A stretch of 64,000 nt of DNA from Blastocladiella emersonii ATCC 22665 (taxonomy: Eukaryota; Blastocladiomycota; Blastocladiomycetes; Blastocladiales; Blastocladiaceae), in NCBI GenBank assembly GCA_025594325.1, contig JANHCV010000014.1, forward strand, positions 682,001 through 746,000, read 5' to 3'. Below are positions 21,433 through 30,262 of this stretch, in pieces. A program made the translations under genes and the position numbers. The notes under the pieces are model-generated. The model was not told where the DNA came from. It did not search any database and saw only the letters and a program-made list of their open reading frames with translations. The number at the start of each line of letters is the position of its first letter. Within the stretch, counting starts at the first letter, position 1.

Positions 21433-23237
21433 ATGCCGCCGCCGCCGTCGTCGGAGAAGCCTGGGGCGCCGCCATCGTGGCCACCGCACCCGCAGCAGCC
21501 GACCTCGCAGTCGCAGTCGACCGACTCGCTGTCGTCCTCGGCCTCGACGCTCGCCACCACCGCCTCGCCCGCGTCCAGCTCATCGACCGCGCACCACGCG
21601 CAGCAGCAGGTCACCACCGCCGCGACGCCGCCGCCAGGCATCCCGGGCCTCGCCCCGCCGCTCCTCGTCTTCCCGCCCGGCTACATGGCTGCCGCCGAAC
21701 CCACCGCCACCGCCACCCCGCGCGCCCCGGAACCACCGCCGTCGCGCGTCCGCGGCTGCTGCGAGTCGGTCGTGACGTGGGGCCTGCGGCTGACGCCCGT
21801 CGCCTTTGTCACGGGGATCATGGGCTGGTCGCTGTACGCGTTCCAGGCCGTCGTCGTCCCGTTCATGGACGGGGACGCGAACCATGTCGCGGTGCGCGTC
21901 GTTCACGCCGTGTTCTGGGGGCTCGCGATCGTCTCGTACCTCCGCGTGTGCACGACGCCGCCCGGCGCGCCGCCACCGCCGGTCAGGGAGACGGAGTCGG
22001 TTGCGACGGCGGTTGCGGTTGAAGACGGTGGGAAAATGGAGGCGGTTTCGGCGTCACCCGTCCACCACGCCGTCGAGGTCGACCACGAAGATGAACACGT
22101 CCCTCTGGTAGCCATGCTGTCGTCCACCCCGCCGGAATCGGCCTTGTCGTCGATACCGGTCTGCGCTTCGCGTCTCGCTTCATGCGGTTTCTGGGTAGTT
22201 GACTGATACGCCGACTGATGTGTAGCCCATCACCGTCAAGGGGAACGGCGCACCGCGGTTCTGCCGCAAGTGCAACGTGCCGAAACCTGACCGCGCGCAT
22301 CACTGTACGTTTCTCAACGGATGCTTTGCGGGTGTGGATGAGCTGATCGGCAATGGTTTAGGCCGGATATGCCAGCAGTGTGTGCTCAAGATGGACCAGT
22401 ACGTTTTCGCGAGTTACTCGCGTCAACGATCGCTCGACTGATCCGACTGATTGCGTGTAGCCACTGCCCGTGGGTCGCCAACTGCGTCGGGTTCTACAAC
22501 TACAAGGTGCGTCTCTCGCTTGACTGGCACACCCGCGCGCGCGAAACTAACCCGTCGCCGTAGTTCTTCCTGCTCTTCCTCTTCTGGCTCTCGGCCTACT
22601 GCATCTTCACCTTCTTCCTCACCGTGCCCTACTGTATCGAAGCGCTCGCGCGCGCGCCCATCGACGTACGCGCTCGCTTTCTCCCACTCCCCCACACCCG
22701 CTCACCGTTTCCCCGCGCCATAGGAATTCTCGAGCGCGTCACAAGTCCTCGGCCTGACCCTCGCCTCGTGCCTGTTCGGCCTGACCCTCGTCGCCTTCCT
22801 CGGCTACCACGTCTCGCTCGTCGCGCGCAACTCGACGACTATCGAGGCCATGGAGGAGCAGCGGTTCCAGCAGCAGCGCCACCGCCCCACCGCCGCCGCG
22901 GAAACCGCGCGCGCGAGCCCGTGGGATCTCGGATGGCGCAGGAACTGGACCCAGGTCATGGGCGCTAGTCCCGCGTGGTGGCTCGTGCCCGTCTCGACGT
23001 CGATTGGGTACGCTGCGACGCGGATTCGGGGTTCGAGGCGAGATGCTAACGTGTGCGTGTGCGTTTAGCGACGGAATCCGGTTCCCCGTCAACACCGCCG
23101 CCGACGTCCTGGACGGCGGCGGCCACGACGACGCGTGTGCGGAACCACCCGGCGGCGGCGGAGGCGGCGCGGGCAGTGGGTCCGCGCTCCCGCCCGCCGC
23201 GTCGGCGGCGGACGCGGACGCGGGACGGTTTGTATAG
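21433..23237 (+). CDS. DHHC-type protein S-palmitoyltransferase
   Basis: Seven exons: 21433-22107, 22226-22304, 22362-22398, 22461-22506, 22564-22665, 22724-23007, 23069-23237. These join to 463 aa with all splice phases consistent. The spliced product carries FCRKCNVPKPDRAHHC then [20 protein letters not shown], i.e. the DHHC cysteine-rich domain, with the catalytic Cys in DHHC. NSTTIEAMEEQRF supplies the TTxE motif after the last membrane helix. Hydrophobic segments flank the domain (TPVAFVTGIMGWSLYAFQAV, AVFWGLAIVSYL, FFLLFLFWLSAYCIFTFFLT, VLGLTLASCLFGLTLVAFLG): four membrane spans. The N terminus is a long Pro/Ser/Thr-rich cytosolic tail. It transfers palmitate to protein cysteines at endomembranes. 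Two tiny exons (37 and 46 nt) split the catalytic motif itself. Confidence 0.92.
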
Positions 23238-23483
23238 AGCAGGGCGTGGACGGGAGGGTTGAGGCGGATGTGTGTAGCAGGTAATCTATGTGCCCCCACT
23301 GTTATGACTCGTTACCTGTTCGACGTCTTGGGCTTCCGCCCCGCCGGGCTGCCCCTGGGTTGTATCGCTCATACCGCACTCGGCCTTGGACTGGTATGCT
23401 CTGTGTACTGGTAAGCGGCACGATGGTCATGGAACCGCAGTCGCAGCTCGCGAGCAAGCAGCCCGCGATCGTCTACGAGATCA

Positions 23484-24088
23484 ATGAAATCTCGAACTTT
23501 GCGCATGCGGTTCCTCGCAATGAAGGCCCACACGATGCGCGGCGACTTGTGGAATGAGGCGGAGCAGCGCACCAAGCACTCGCCCGCGTACGCGCAGGTT
23601 CCGCTGGGATTCAACCTCAACGAGGACCAGCACCGCGAGTTGGTGCTCTTCCTCAAGCCGCTCATCGCCACGTTCATCGGCGGCGACAGCGGTGTCGCTG
23701 AGGCCGCCGCGTCCTTGGATCCAGACGCGCTCGCGTTGGGCCGCGACCAGCCAAACGCACCGGCTATCGCGTCGTTCCCGCCCATGAGCAAGGGTGGTTC
23801 GCCGATCACTCTCACCGACTCGGGCGGCACGGGCATCTCGCGCGTCATTGACGCGATCCATCATCACTTACTCGTGTCCCGGAACCGCGAATAGTGCATG
23901 ATGGTCATGGCCATGACGGGTATCGCGGCCGCCAACGTTGGCGGTATCACCATCTACGCCGTGTTCCAGCTCTCGCTCAAGAGCAACAGGCTCAGGCCCC
24001 GACATCAAACGCATCCGCACCGACTCTGCTGTCGCCAGTGCGTGGCGAGGACGTCACGCCGTACTCGTCGACGAGTTTCCCATGTGAT
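23484..24088 (+). pseudogene. Second Helitron helicase fragment
   Basis: Matches the helicase at 8400-9000: WNEAEQRTKHSPAYAQ, LGFNLNEDQHRELVLFLKPL and MVMAMTGIAAANVGGITIYA correspond to WSDEKQRTVHTPAYAS, LKFNLNEEQHRAFVLFLMPL and MVMAMTGIAAANIGGTTIHA. Walker A reads SGGTGISRVIDAI, with Ile where the catalytic Lys should be. A TAG at about 23892 replaces the Lys codon in NREKC, and after a further frame change the Walker B region (VLVDEFPM) ends at a TGA. Nothing downstream of this is recognisable as helicase. It is a truncated relative, not an exact duplicate of the first copy. Confidence 0.75.
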
Positions 24089-24161
24089 GACGATCAAGAC
24101 GCGTCCGCGCGACTTTCGTTGGGTCGAAGTCTCCCGTGCGGGCCGCTGCTTCAACGTGCCG

Positions 24162-24300
24162 GAGGGCTTTAGCCCTCGATTGAAGACCAGACGCGGAGCG
24201 TCTAGGTGGCTCGAGGAAAATCGTCCGGCGCTCGCGTGAACGTTCCGCGCGACAGCGAGGCTCAAAGACAAGTCCCTCACGCGTTTCGATATCATGTGAC
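24162..24300 (+). promoter_or_regulatory. Orphan copy of the hairpin plus ACGCGT/ATATCATGTGAC module
   Basis: Contains palindrome GAGGGCTTTAGCCCTC (24162-24177), CGATTGAAGACC, hairpin AGACGC-GGA-GCGTCT then TAGGTGGCTCGAGG (24189-24217), and ACGCGTTTCGATATCATG with TGAC (24280-24300). This is the same order as upstream of the gene at 10929. No family gene follows; a GGATC-rich repeat begins at about 24313. Since both copies follow Helitron helicase remnants, the block could alternatively be part of the Helitron 3' end. Confidence 0.5.
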
Positions 24301-24312
24301 GCGTCCCGCGAG

Positions 24313-24780
24313 ATCGTGTCATCGCAAAACCTGCAGCAGCGGTTCGGGGCCCGATCGCGGCCGGATCGCGGCCAGAAAGCAGCATCTGGGCCGGATCTGT
24401 GATATTACCCTGACGCGGACCGGATCTGGCTCAGACGCCGCGCGGGCGGCGCGAGCGGGGTCGGGGCAGCGTCTGGGCAGCGTTGGAGCGGTATCCGGCC
24501 CAGATCCGGCCCTGATCGTGCCGTGATCCTGCCCTGATCTCGCCCAGGTCCGGGACAGAGGCTGCCGTGATGCCGCCGCGAAGTGCGCACCGATCGTGTC
24601 ACGATCCCGCTCGCATCGTGGCCGGATCCGGGCACACGTCGCAGTCAGATCCTGGCCGTATCGTCGCCGGATCCGGGCCATGTCGCGCTCAGATCCTGGC
24701 CGTATCGTCGCCGGATCCGGGCCATGTCGCGCTCAGATCCTGACCCAGTCGGGGAGTCATCCGTAGCATTCGGGTATATA
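24313..24780 (+). repeat. GGATC/GATCTGG-rich degenerate repeat array, with a 44-bp tandem duplication
   Basis: Starts with CATCGCAAAACCTGCAGCAG and is packed with GGCCGGATC, CAGATC and GATCCGG motifs. A 44-bp unit beginning AGATCCTGGCCGTATCGTCG is duplicated exactly at 24647-24690 and 24691-24734, with a partial third copy. The array ends near a run of alternating TA (24772-24787). A related array in inverted orientation ends at 30181, with the mirror sequence CTGCAGGCTTTGCGATG. No coding potential. Likely a non-autonomous element or a fold-back repeat. Confidence 0.6.
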
Positions 24781-24894
24781 TATATACAATATCATCATAT
24801 CGGAACACGCTTGGGCGGCGGGCCGGCCGGCCTGCCCGCTCGCCCGCCCCCACCCCACGGTGCGACAGCGCGTGCGCGCGCGCGCGCCCTTGGC

Positions 24895-26640
24895 CTACTT
24901 CTTGGCCTTGGTCTTCGTTCTGCGCGGCACCGAGATGGCGAGCGCCGCGAGCGTCGCCGCGCGCTTGGCGCTGGGCTTGCGCACGCGCGTCGACTTGGCC
25001 CGCGTCGCGGGTGGCGCGTTCTTGACGTTGTTGGTCGGGTCCGTCTCCTGCGTGACTTGAGCATCGGACCACGCTGACTCGTCGTCCTCGGCGCGCTCGT
25101 CGTCCTCGATGACGCCACCCTTGGACGCCGCCGACTGGCGCAGCTTGGCCTCGGTCTCGCCGTCGACCACGCCCGCTGGATCTTGAGCAGCAGCCGCAGC
25201 ATCGACGGCCGCGGCCGGCGAGGTGAGCCCGTGTGCCGCGCCGACTTGGGGCTCGACCATGGACCTGCTGGTCAGTGTTGCACCAGCACCGACACCTGCA
25301 GCAGCGGAGCGATGGGCTGGGAGGTGGGAGCGATGGCATGAGCGTCAGCGTCGGTCACTCGGACGCGGAGACAGCAGCGAAGGGAAGGGAGCATACGACG
25401 AGGCCGCTGCTGCAGTGGCGGAGGTGGTGGTGGCCGAGGTGGTGGCGGGGTCGGCGAACGTGGACGACGAAGGGGACTGGCGTCGCTCTCGCCGCCCCCG
25501 TCATCGTCGTCGGCGTCAGCGTCGGCACGAGGGAGCGGGGACGAGGGGAAGGGCGCGGTCGTAGTCTCGACGGGCACGAGCGAGGGCGCGCCGGTGGCGA
25601 GCGGGACCGCGGCCGAGGTCGAGGCCGACATGGTGAGCGAGGCCGGGCCGCTACCGTTGCCGCTGCGCGCGAGCAGCTCGAAGATACCGGGGTCGAGGCC
25701 GTTGTGGGCAGCGAGGTGAAGAGGCGACGCCGGGTTGCCGGGGTTGATGAGCATCGACGACGTGTTGCCCGACGGCATCTCGACCGCGTAGCCCGAGTCG
25801 GAGAAGGGCACGGCGCCGGCGGGTACCGATGACGAGGCCGAGGCCGCTGCTGGTGCCCCGGCGATGGCGAGGCCGGACGCGGGCGTGGCGGTGCTCGGCG
25901 GCGGGGCGGTGAACCACGCGAAGCCCGTACCGTACCCACGTCGGGCACACGTCTGCGGAACAGCACCGAGAAGCCGGTCACCTTCTCGGTAAAGTCGGGT
26001 TCCGCCACGACCTTGCGGAGCTTGGTGAGGTTGGATTGCCGGTCCGACTGGTTGCGGAAGTCACCCCACCCCTTCGCGGGCGACAGGGCCGAGCCCAGCT
26101 AGGCAGCGCGCGCGCGCAGGGGTGAGCAGGCTGCAGAAAGAAAGCGGCGGTGATGGCGGAGGCGCAACGTACCACGGCGAGAAGTAGAGCGAGGAAGCAC
26201 TGGGCGCGGTTGACCTTGAGCACGGCCCTGTCCAGTTCCTGCAGCACCAGCACAGCGATGGATCCAAAGGATACATTCGCTATGAGGGCAAGGTCGGAGG
26301 GGGAGGGGAGGGGCGAATGAGGGGTACGAGTCGTGTCGAGGGATGGGCAGACGCACGCAACGTACAGTTCACGGACGACAGGAGGACGCCGTCGAGCAGC
26401 ACCTCGAGGATCGTGTTCGGGTTGCCGGCCGCGTCGAAGAGCACGTTGTTGGTCCACGCAGGCTCGAGGACGCCCATGTTGCCGGCCTTGGCGGCCTTGA
26501 AGGCGGCGTGCGCCGTGTCCCAGGTCCCCGAGGCGATCGAGGCGTTGTTGACCAGCTTCTGCTTGATGAACTTGAGGACCAGCGTGAAGAGGTTGGAGCT
26601 CGTCCGCCGTCGTGTCGAGCGGCAACACGGCGGGCGCCGA
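24895..26640 (-). CDS. Spliced gene with an ankyrin-like segment (model uncertain)
   Basis: Coding segments on the minus strand, in order: NLFTLVLKFIKQKLVNNASI, WDTAHAAFKAAKAGNMGVLE, NPNTILEVLLDGVLLSSVN (to about 26370); an intron GTACGT...CATAG; NVSFGSIAVLVLQELDRAVL, VNRAQCFLALLLAV; an intron GTACGTTGCG...CCTAG at about 26103-26174; LGSALSPAKGWGDFRNQ to PDFTEK; a short unclear junction; GFAWFTAPPPSTATPASG; SPLHLAAHNGLDPGIFELLA (ankyrin-like, about 25730-25670). After a Pro-rich region the last exon reads VIEDDERAEDDESAWSDAQV and ends in a basic tail RTKTKAKK at 24895. The 5' end is not settled: an ATG at 26684 is in a different frame. The Lys/Arg tail suggests nuclear location. Family not recognised. 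Confidence 0.5.
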
Positions 26641-26684
26641 GCCGGACGACGGGCCGGGCGCGGGTTGGTGCGACGCCATGACGG

Positions 26685-27074
26685 GCGACGCTCGGGACGC
26701 GAGATGGCGGTGACGGTGGCGGTGGAGGGCGGGTGGGTCGGATGCCAGCAGGTCGAGGGCGGCGGGTGTCTCGCGGGAGCGGAAGCGACCGAGGCCGAGC
26801 AGGCGCAAAGTCAAGAGAGGGGAGGGAGAGCGGGAGCGGGCGGGGCGGGGCGAGGGGCGCCCCCTCTTCGCCGCCGCTGTGCAGCACGCCGCCGAACGCG
26901 CAAACGCGCCAACGCGCCAACGCGCCAATCACGTGCTCAACGCGTCGCTGCCTTGACGCCTCGCCGCCGCGCCGCAATCTCTCCCGCGCGCGCACGCCAA
27001 CGCTGGGCCGCCCACGCCCAAACTAGTTCCCATGTAACTGCCCGCAACTCGACCCGTCCACCCGTCCATCCATC
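26685..27074. promoter_or_regulatory. Divergent intergenic region with tandem CGCGCCAA, CACGTG and ACGCGT
   Basis: Between two genes transcribed away from each other. It contains three tandem ACGCGCCA-like units (about 26895-26929), CACGTG at 26930-26935 and ACGCGT at 26940-26945, about 130 bp before the start at 27075. ACGCGT together with an E-box is the same combination found upstream of the accessory genes, but in a different arrangement. No gene recognised in the interval. Confidence 0.4.
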
Positions 27075-29036
27075 ATGCCGCCGGCCAAACCCGGCCGCCC
27101 TGTCTCCCGCCGCCACGCGGCCGCTGTCGCCACCGCTGCCTCTGCAGCCGCCGCGCCGGCCTCGTCTTCGTCTTCGTCATCGTCGTCGGTCGCAACGAAC
27201 CCGACCGCTTCCACTGCGCCTGCCGCATCCGCCGCGCCCGCACCGTACGCGGCGCCGCCTCGCCGGAGCGCCCGCCCGCGCAAGCCCAACCCGCGCGCCA
27301 ACCTCAGCTGTATCCCGCCCTGCACCTTCAAATCCGATTCGTACGCGGGCCTGCACATCCACGAGGCCAGCTGCCACGTCGTTGACGCCCTCCTGAACCA
27401 AAATGCACGGGCCCCAGCCGTCGCGTCTGGGCACCAGCCGGGTGAGATCCGCCGCGCTGCGCCGTCTGGTCCCGGCGGGGTGTTTGCAGCTCCGCCACCA
27501 CCTCCGCTGCCACCTCCGCTACCACCGCCGCAGCAGCAGCCTCAGCAGCACTCACAGCTCGAGCAGCAGTTGCAGCAGGATGTCGTCATGCAGGACTCGC
27601 CCGAAAACGACTCGCAGGATGGCGTCGGCTCCGCCGAGGACGCCGGGACCGTGACCAACCTCAACGGCGACGTTGTCATGGAGGACGCCAACGCCGAGAC
27701 TGTGACCAACGGCGCGCCCGCTCCTGTCGCTGAAACCACGTCCGCCGCGCCCGCCACGACCGTGCTCGCCTACGGCGCCAAGCTCCCAATTGGCAAGCAC
27801 CGTGTTCCGGGAACGACGCCGCCCGTGCCCATTGGCCACGAGCCGATCCCGCGCGCCGTCCAGCAGTCGCCCACCCTCACCGACGCGCCGTGGGACCCGT
27901 TCCCGGACTTTGTGTCGTGGCGCTTTACCTTCTTCTGCATGGTCGAGGCCGCGCTCTCGGACCGCGAGATCGACGCGCTCATCAACCTGATCAACCTGAT
28001 CGCCGCCATCGTCATTGTCAACAAGTTCGGCAACCTCAACATGTTCCCCGACCGCCTGCTCGTCAAGCTGCCCAAGGGCATCGTGCAGCGCGAGCTCGTC
28101 AAGAAGAGCGCCTTCTACCGCGAGTTCAAGTGCTCCGTGCTCACGGACTCGGATGGCAACAAGTACAACTTCATCACGCTCAGCGTCGTTCCCTCGCTGC
28201 TGCGCGGGTCCCGCCGCGGCGTCACGCTCGACTGGCTCGGGAACAAGTTCCCGAACCTCCTGCGCGGCCTCACCAAGGCCATGGCCAAACACGTCCTGCT
28301 CGACATCGAGTACGTACTCCCGCATCACTGCCCTCTCTCGAAGTCATGCACTGACGCCACTCTCCTGTTCGCTCCCTGTCCTTTTCTGCCACCCAGCAAC
28401 CGCGACGCCAACGCTGCGCTTCGTCCCAAGGACCTTACCGATGCCGCCGGCCGCGTGTCGCAGGTCCGCGGGTTCCAGTGCATGGAGATCCATCGCACGA
28501 GCGACCTCGACCGCCAGCCGATCGTCGAGATCCTCAAGGCCCGCGTCACCGAGTCCCATGGTCGCCTCGTCAACGACTTTTTTGTGGTACGTTTAACCTC
28601 GCCTTGTTATCTTCCTGCCGCTTTACACCACTCGTTACTGATCGCCTCCCCCTGGCGACAAACCCAGGCTCGGCGCGGCAACCAGGGCGGGCTCAACATC
28701 ATGGAGCCCATCCTCTTCCTCGACTTTGCCGTCAAGGGCTTTGACGACCGCTTCCAGGTCGCCGTCGGTCGCTGGTTCTCGCGGTTCAAGCCCAACAGCA
28801 ACACCATGCTCGCCCGCGACGCCATCACTCACCTGATCCGGGTGCGCCGCGAGGACGCCCTTGCCGTCGTACCCGTTCCCGCCATCGTCGGCCCTGTCCA
28901 TCTCGTGCCGACGTTCCTCAAGCACCTCGTCAACGGGAAGCCCAAGAAGAAGCCGTACTACCACCTTAATTGGTTCATCGGCCGCGAGCAGTTCTTCCAG
29001 GAGTCTGACACGGCCTTCGACTCGATCCTGCGCTGA
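27075..29036 (+). CDS. Hypothetical protein with zinc-finger-like N terminus, possibly transposase-derived
   Basis: Exons 27075-28309, 28397-28586 and 28668-29036 (introns of 87 and 81 nt, GTACGT/CAG, both in frame if unspliced) give 597 aa. An Ala/Ser/Pro-rich start is followed by CIPPCTFKSDSYAGLHIHEA with a later SCH (C2H2-like), a Gln-rich and acidic region, then WDPFPDFVSWRFTFFCMVEA with LSDREIDALINLI. The C terminus has VGPVHLVPTFLKHL and PYYHLNWFIGREQFFQ. This order (finger, PF..W...LSD.EID, late HLVP.F...YY.N.F.-R..F) resembles the ends of Plavaka-type CMC transposases of basidiomycetes, but no DDE core is seen between them. Either a domesticated or internally deleted transposase, or an unrelated host protein. 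Open and spliced cleanly, so probably expressed. Confidence 0.65.
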   Translation: MPPAKPGRPVSRRHAAAVATAASAAAAPASSSSSSSSSVATNPTASTAPAASAAPAPYAAPPRRSARPRKPNPRANLSCIPPCTFKSDSYAGLHIHEASCHVVDALLNQNARAPAVASGHQPGEIRRAAPSGPGGVFAAPPPPPLPPPLPPPQQQPQQHSQLEQQLQQDVVMQDSPENDSQDGVGSAEDAGTVTNLNGDVVMEDANAETVTNGAPAPVAETTSAAPATTVLAYGAKLPIGKHRVPGTTPPVPIGHEPIPRAVQQSPTLTDAPWDPFPDFVSWRFTFFCMVEAALSDREIDALINLINLIAAIVIVNKFGNLNMFPDRLLVKLPKGIVQRELVKKSAFYREFKCSVLTDSDGNKYNFITLSVVPSLLRGSRRGVTLDWLGNKFPNLLRGLTKAMAKHVLLDIEYVLPHHCPLSKSCTDATLLFAPCPFLPPSNRDANAALRPKDLTDAAGRVSQVRGFQCMEIHRTSDLDRQPIVEILKARVTESHGRLVNDFFVVRLTSPCYLPAALHHSLLIASPWRQTQARRGNQGGLNIMEPILFLDFAVKGFDDRFQVAVGRWFSRFKPNSNTMLARDAITHLIRVRREDALAVVPVPAIVGPVHLVPTFLKHLVNGKPKKKPYYHLNWFIGREQFFQESDTAFDSILR

Positions 29037-29231
29037 GCAACGCTCGCCCACCATCCCCACCCCGCCGCGCTCGCCCCTCCTCTCCACCACGTTTGCAACC
29101 GCCATGGGCTAGTCCGGCTCGGCTTCATTGCATTCTTTGCCTCATCCGAGTCTGTCGGTCGCGCACGGCTGGTCGCACACGGCTGCAACTTCACGCGCGG
29201 TCCCGACGGTCGCCGGCCCACCACCATCTCC

Positions 29232-29327
29232 GCCGACGCCGGTTCTCGCTCGCCCGCGGCTCCGCCAACGCCGGTTCTCGCTCGCCCGCGGCTCCGCCGA
29301 CGCTGGTTCTCGCTCGCCCGCGGCTCT
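29232..29327. repeat. 32-bp tandem repeat, three copies
   Basis: Three consecutive units at 29232-29263, 29264-29295 and 29296-29327, each GCCGACGCCGGTTCTCGCTC followed by GCCCGCGGCTCC, with one or two substitutions. It lies in the 1.2-kb gene-free stretch 29037-30262, which is GC-rich, shows no supported coding frame, and ends in a GGATC-type array. Confidence 0.75.
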
Positions 29328-29976
29328 GTGGCGGCGGTCGCATCGGCTGCGCGCGCCGCGACCTATGGCCCGCACTCCGCCTACTCGTTTTCGCGGGTCG
29401 ACGGGCATCATCGACAGCGCTGAGCCGCCCGACAAGCGTGCCGCCGCGCGCGACCGTGCGTCGGCGGCTCGCCGCGCCTTGGCGCTCGTCGAGATCTCTC
29501 GCGCGCGCGTCTTGGGCCCGCCGCGCAGAAGACGGTGGCGGTGAAGCCGTCGCCGCCGGATCGTTCCGACACGCGCCACCTCGCTCAAGACCCGGCGCGG
29601 GTCAAGTCGCCGCCGTCCTCGCGCGCCGGACCTCGCGCTGCCGCCGCCGCGGACCGTGCCACCGCAGCGGCCGTGTGGCCGGCCGGGCCGACTCGCGGCC
29701 ATCGCATCAGCTCAGCAGCCACCGCTACGCACGGTGGCCGCCGCCGCCGCGGTGGTCGCTGCTGCCGCGTCCCCACGCTGTCCACCAGTCCCTGGTGGGC
29801 GGGTATGGCGTCGCCCGCGGCGGGCATCGCGACCACGTTGCGCAGCGACTACTCTCGCTCGCCCTCGCCCCGCGGATCGACCCATAGCAATCAATACATG
29901 CATTTGATACTTGACACCGCGTCCCACCGTCCCGCCGCCGCGGCTCGCGGCCATGGCAGCTGCAGCTCGCGGCCAA

Positions 29977-30181
29977 GTCCCCCGTCTGGGCCGGATCTGG
30001 GCCTGGCAACCAGATCTGGCCCGGATCTGAGCCAGACGGCTCATCTGGGCCGGATCCCGCCCCGACACCCGAGCCCCTCCGCGCGCGCCCACCCCGCCGC
30101 CCGCGTCTGAGCCGGATCCGGCCCAGAAGCGCAGTCTGGCTCAGATCCGGGCCAGAGCGGTGCTGCAGGCTTTGCGATGGT
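29977..30181 (-). repeat. GGATC-rich array, inverted relative of the 24.3-kb array
   Basis: Read on the minus strand from 30181 it begins CATCGCAAAGCCTGCAGCAC, then alternates GGCCCGGATC, GAGCCAGAC and GGGCCGGATCC, as the array at 24313 does on the plus strand. The two arrays therefore bracket the 24.9-29.0 kb gene pair as a divergent inverted pair. It ends 80 bp before the start of an RT-like element. Confidence 0.55.
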
Positions 30182-30262
30182 GGCGCGCCCTGCGGCACGA
30201 GAAGCGAGGCGCCGCCGAGATCGCGTCCCCGCTCCCCGCCCGCATGCGCTACACTCGAGACC

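Noticed and set aside
29232-29327. CRISPR-like array
   Set aside because: Units are contiguous with no spacers, the organism is eukaryotic and no cas genes are present. The same applies to the 15-bp and 44-bp repeats.
29093-29887. Overlapping open frames in the 29.1-30.2 kb gap
   Set aside because: They run in several frames at once, are Arg/Ala/Pro-rich and include the 32-bp tandem repeat; no start, splice or homology support.
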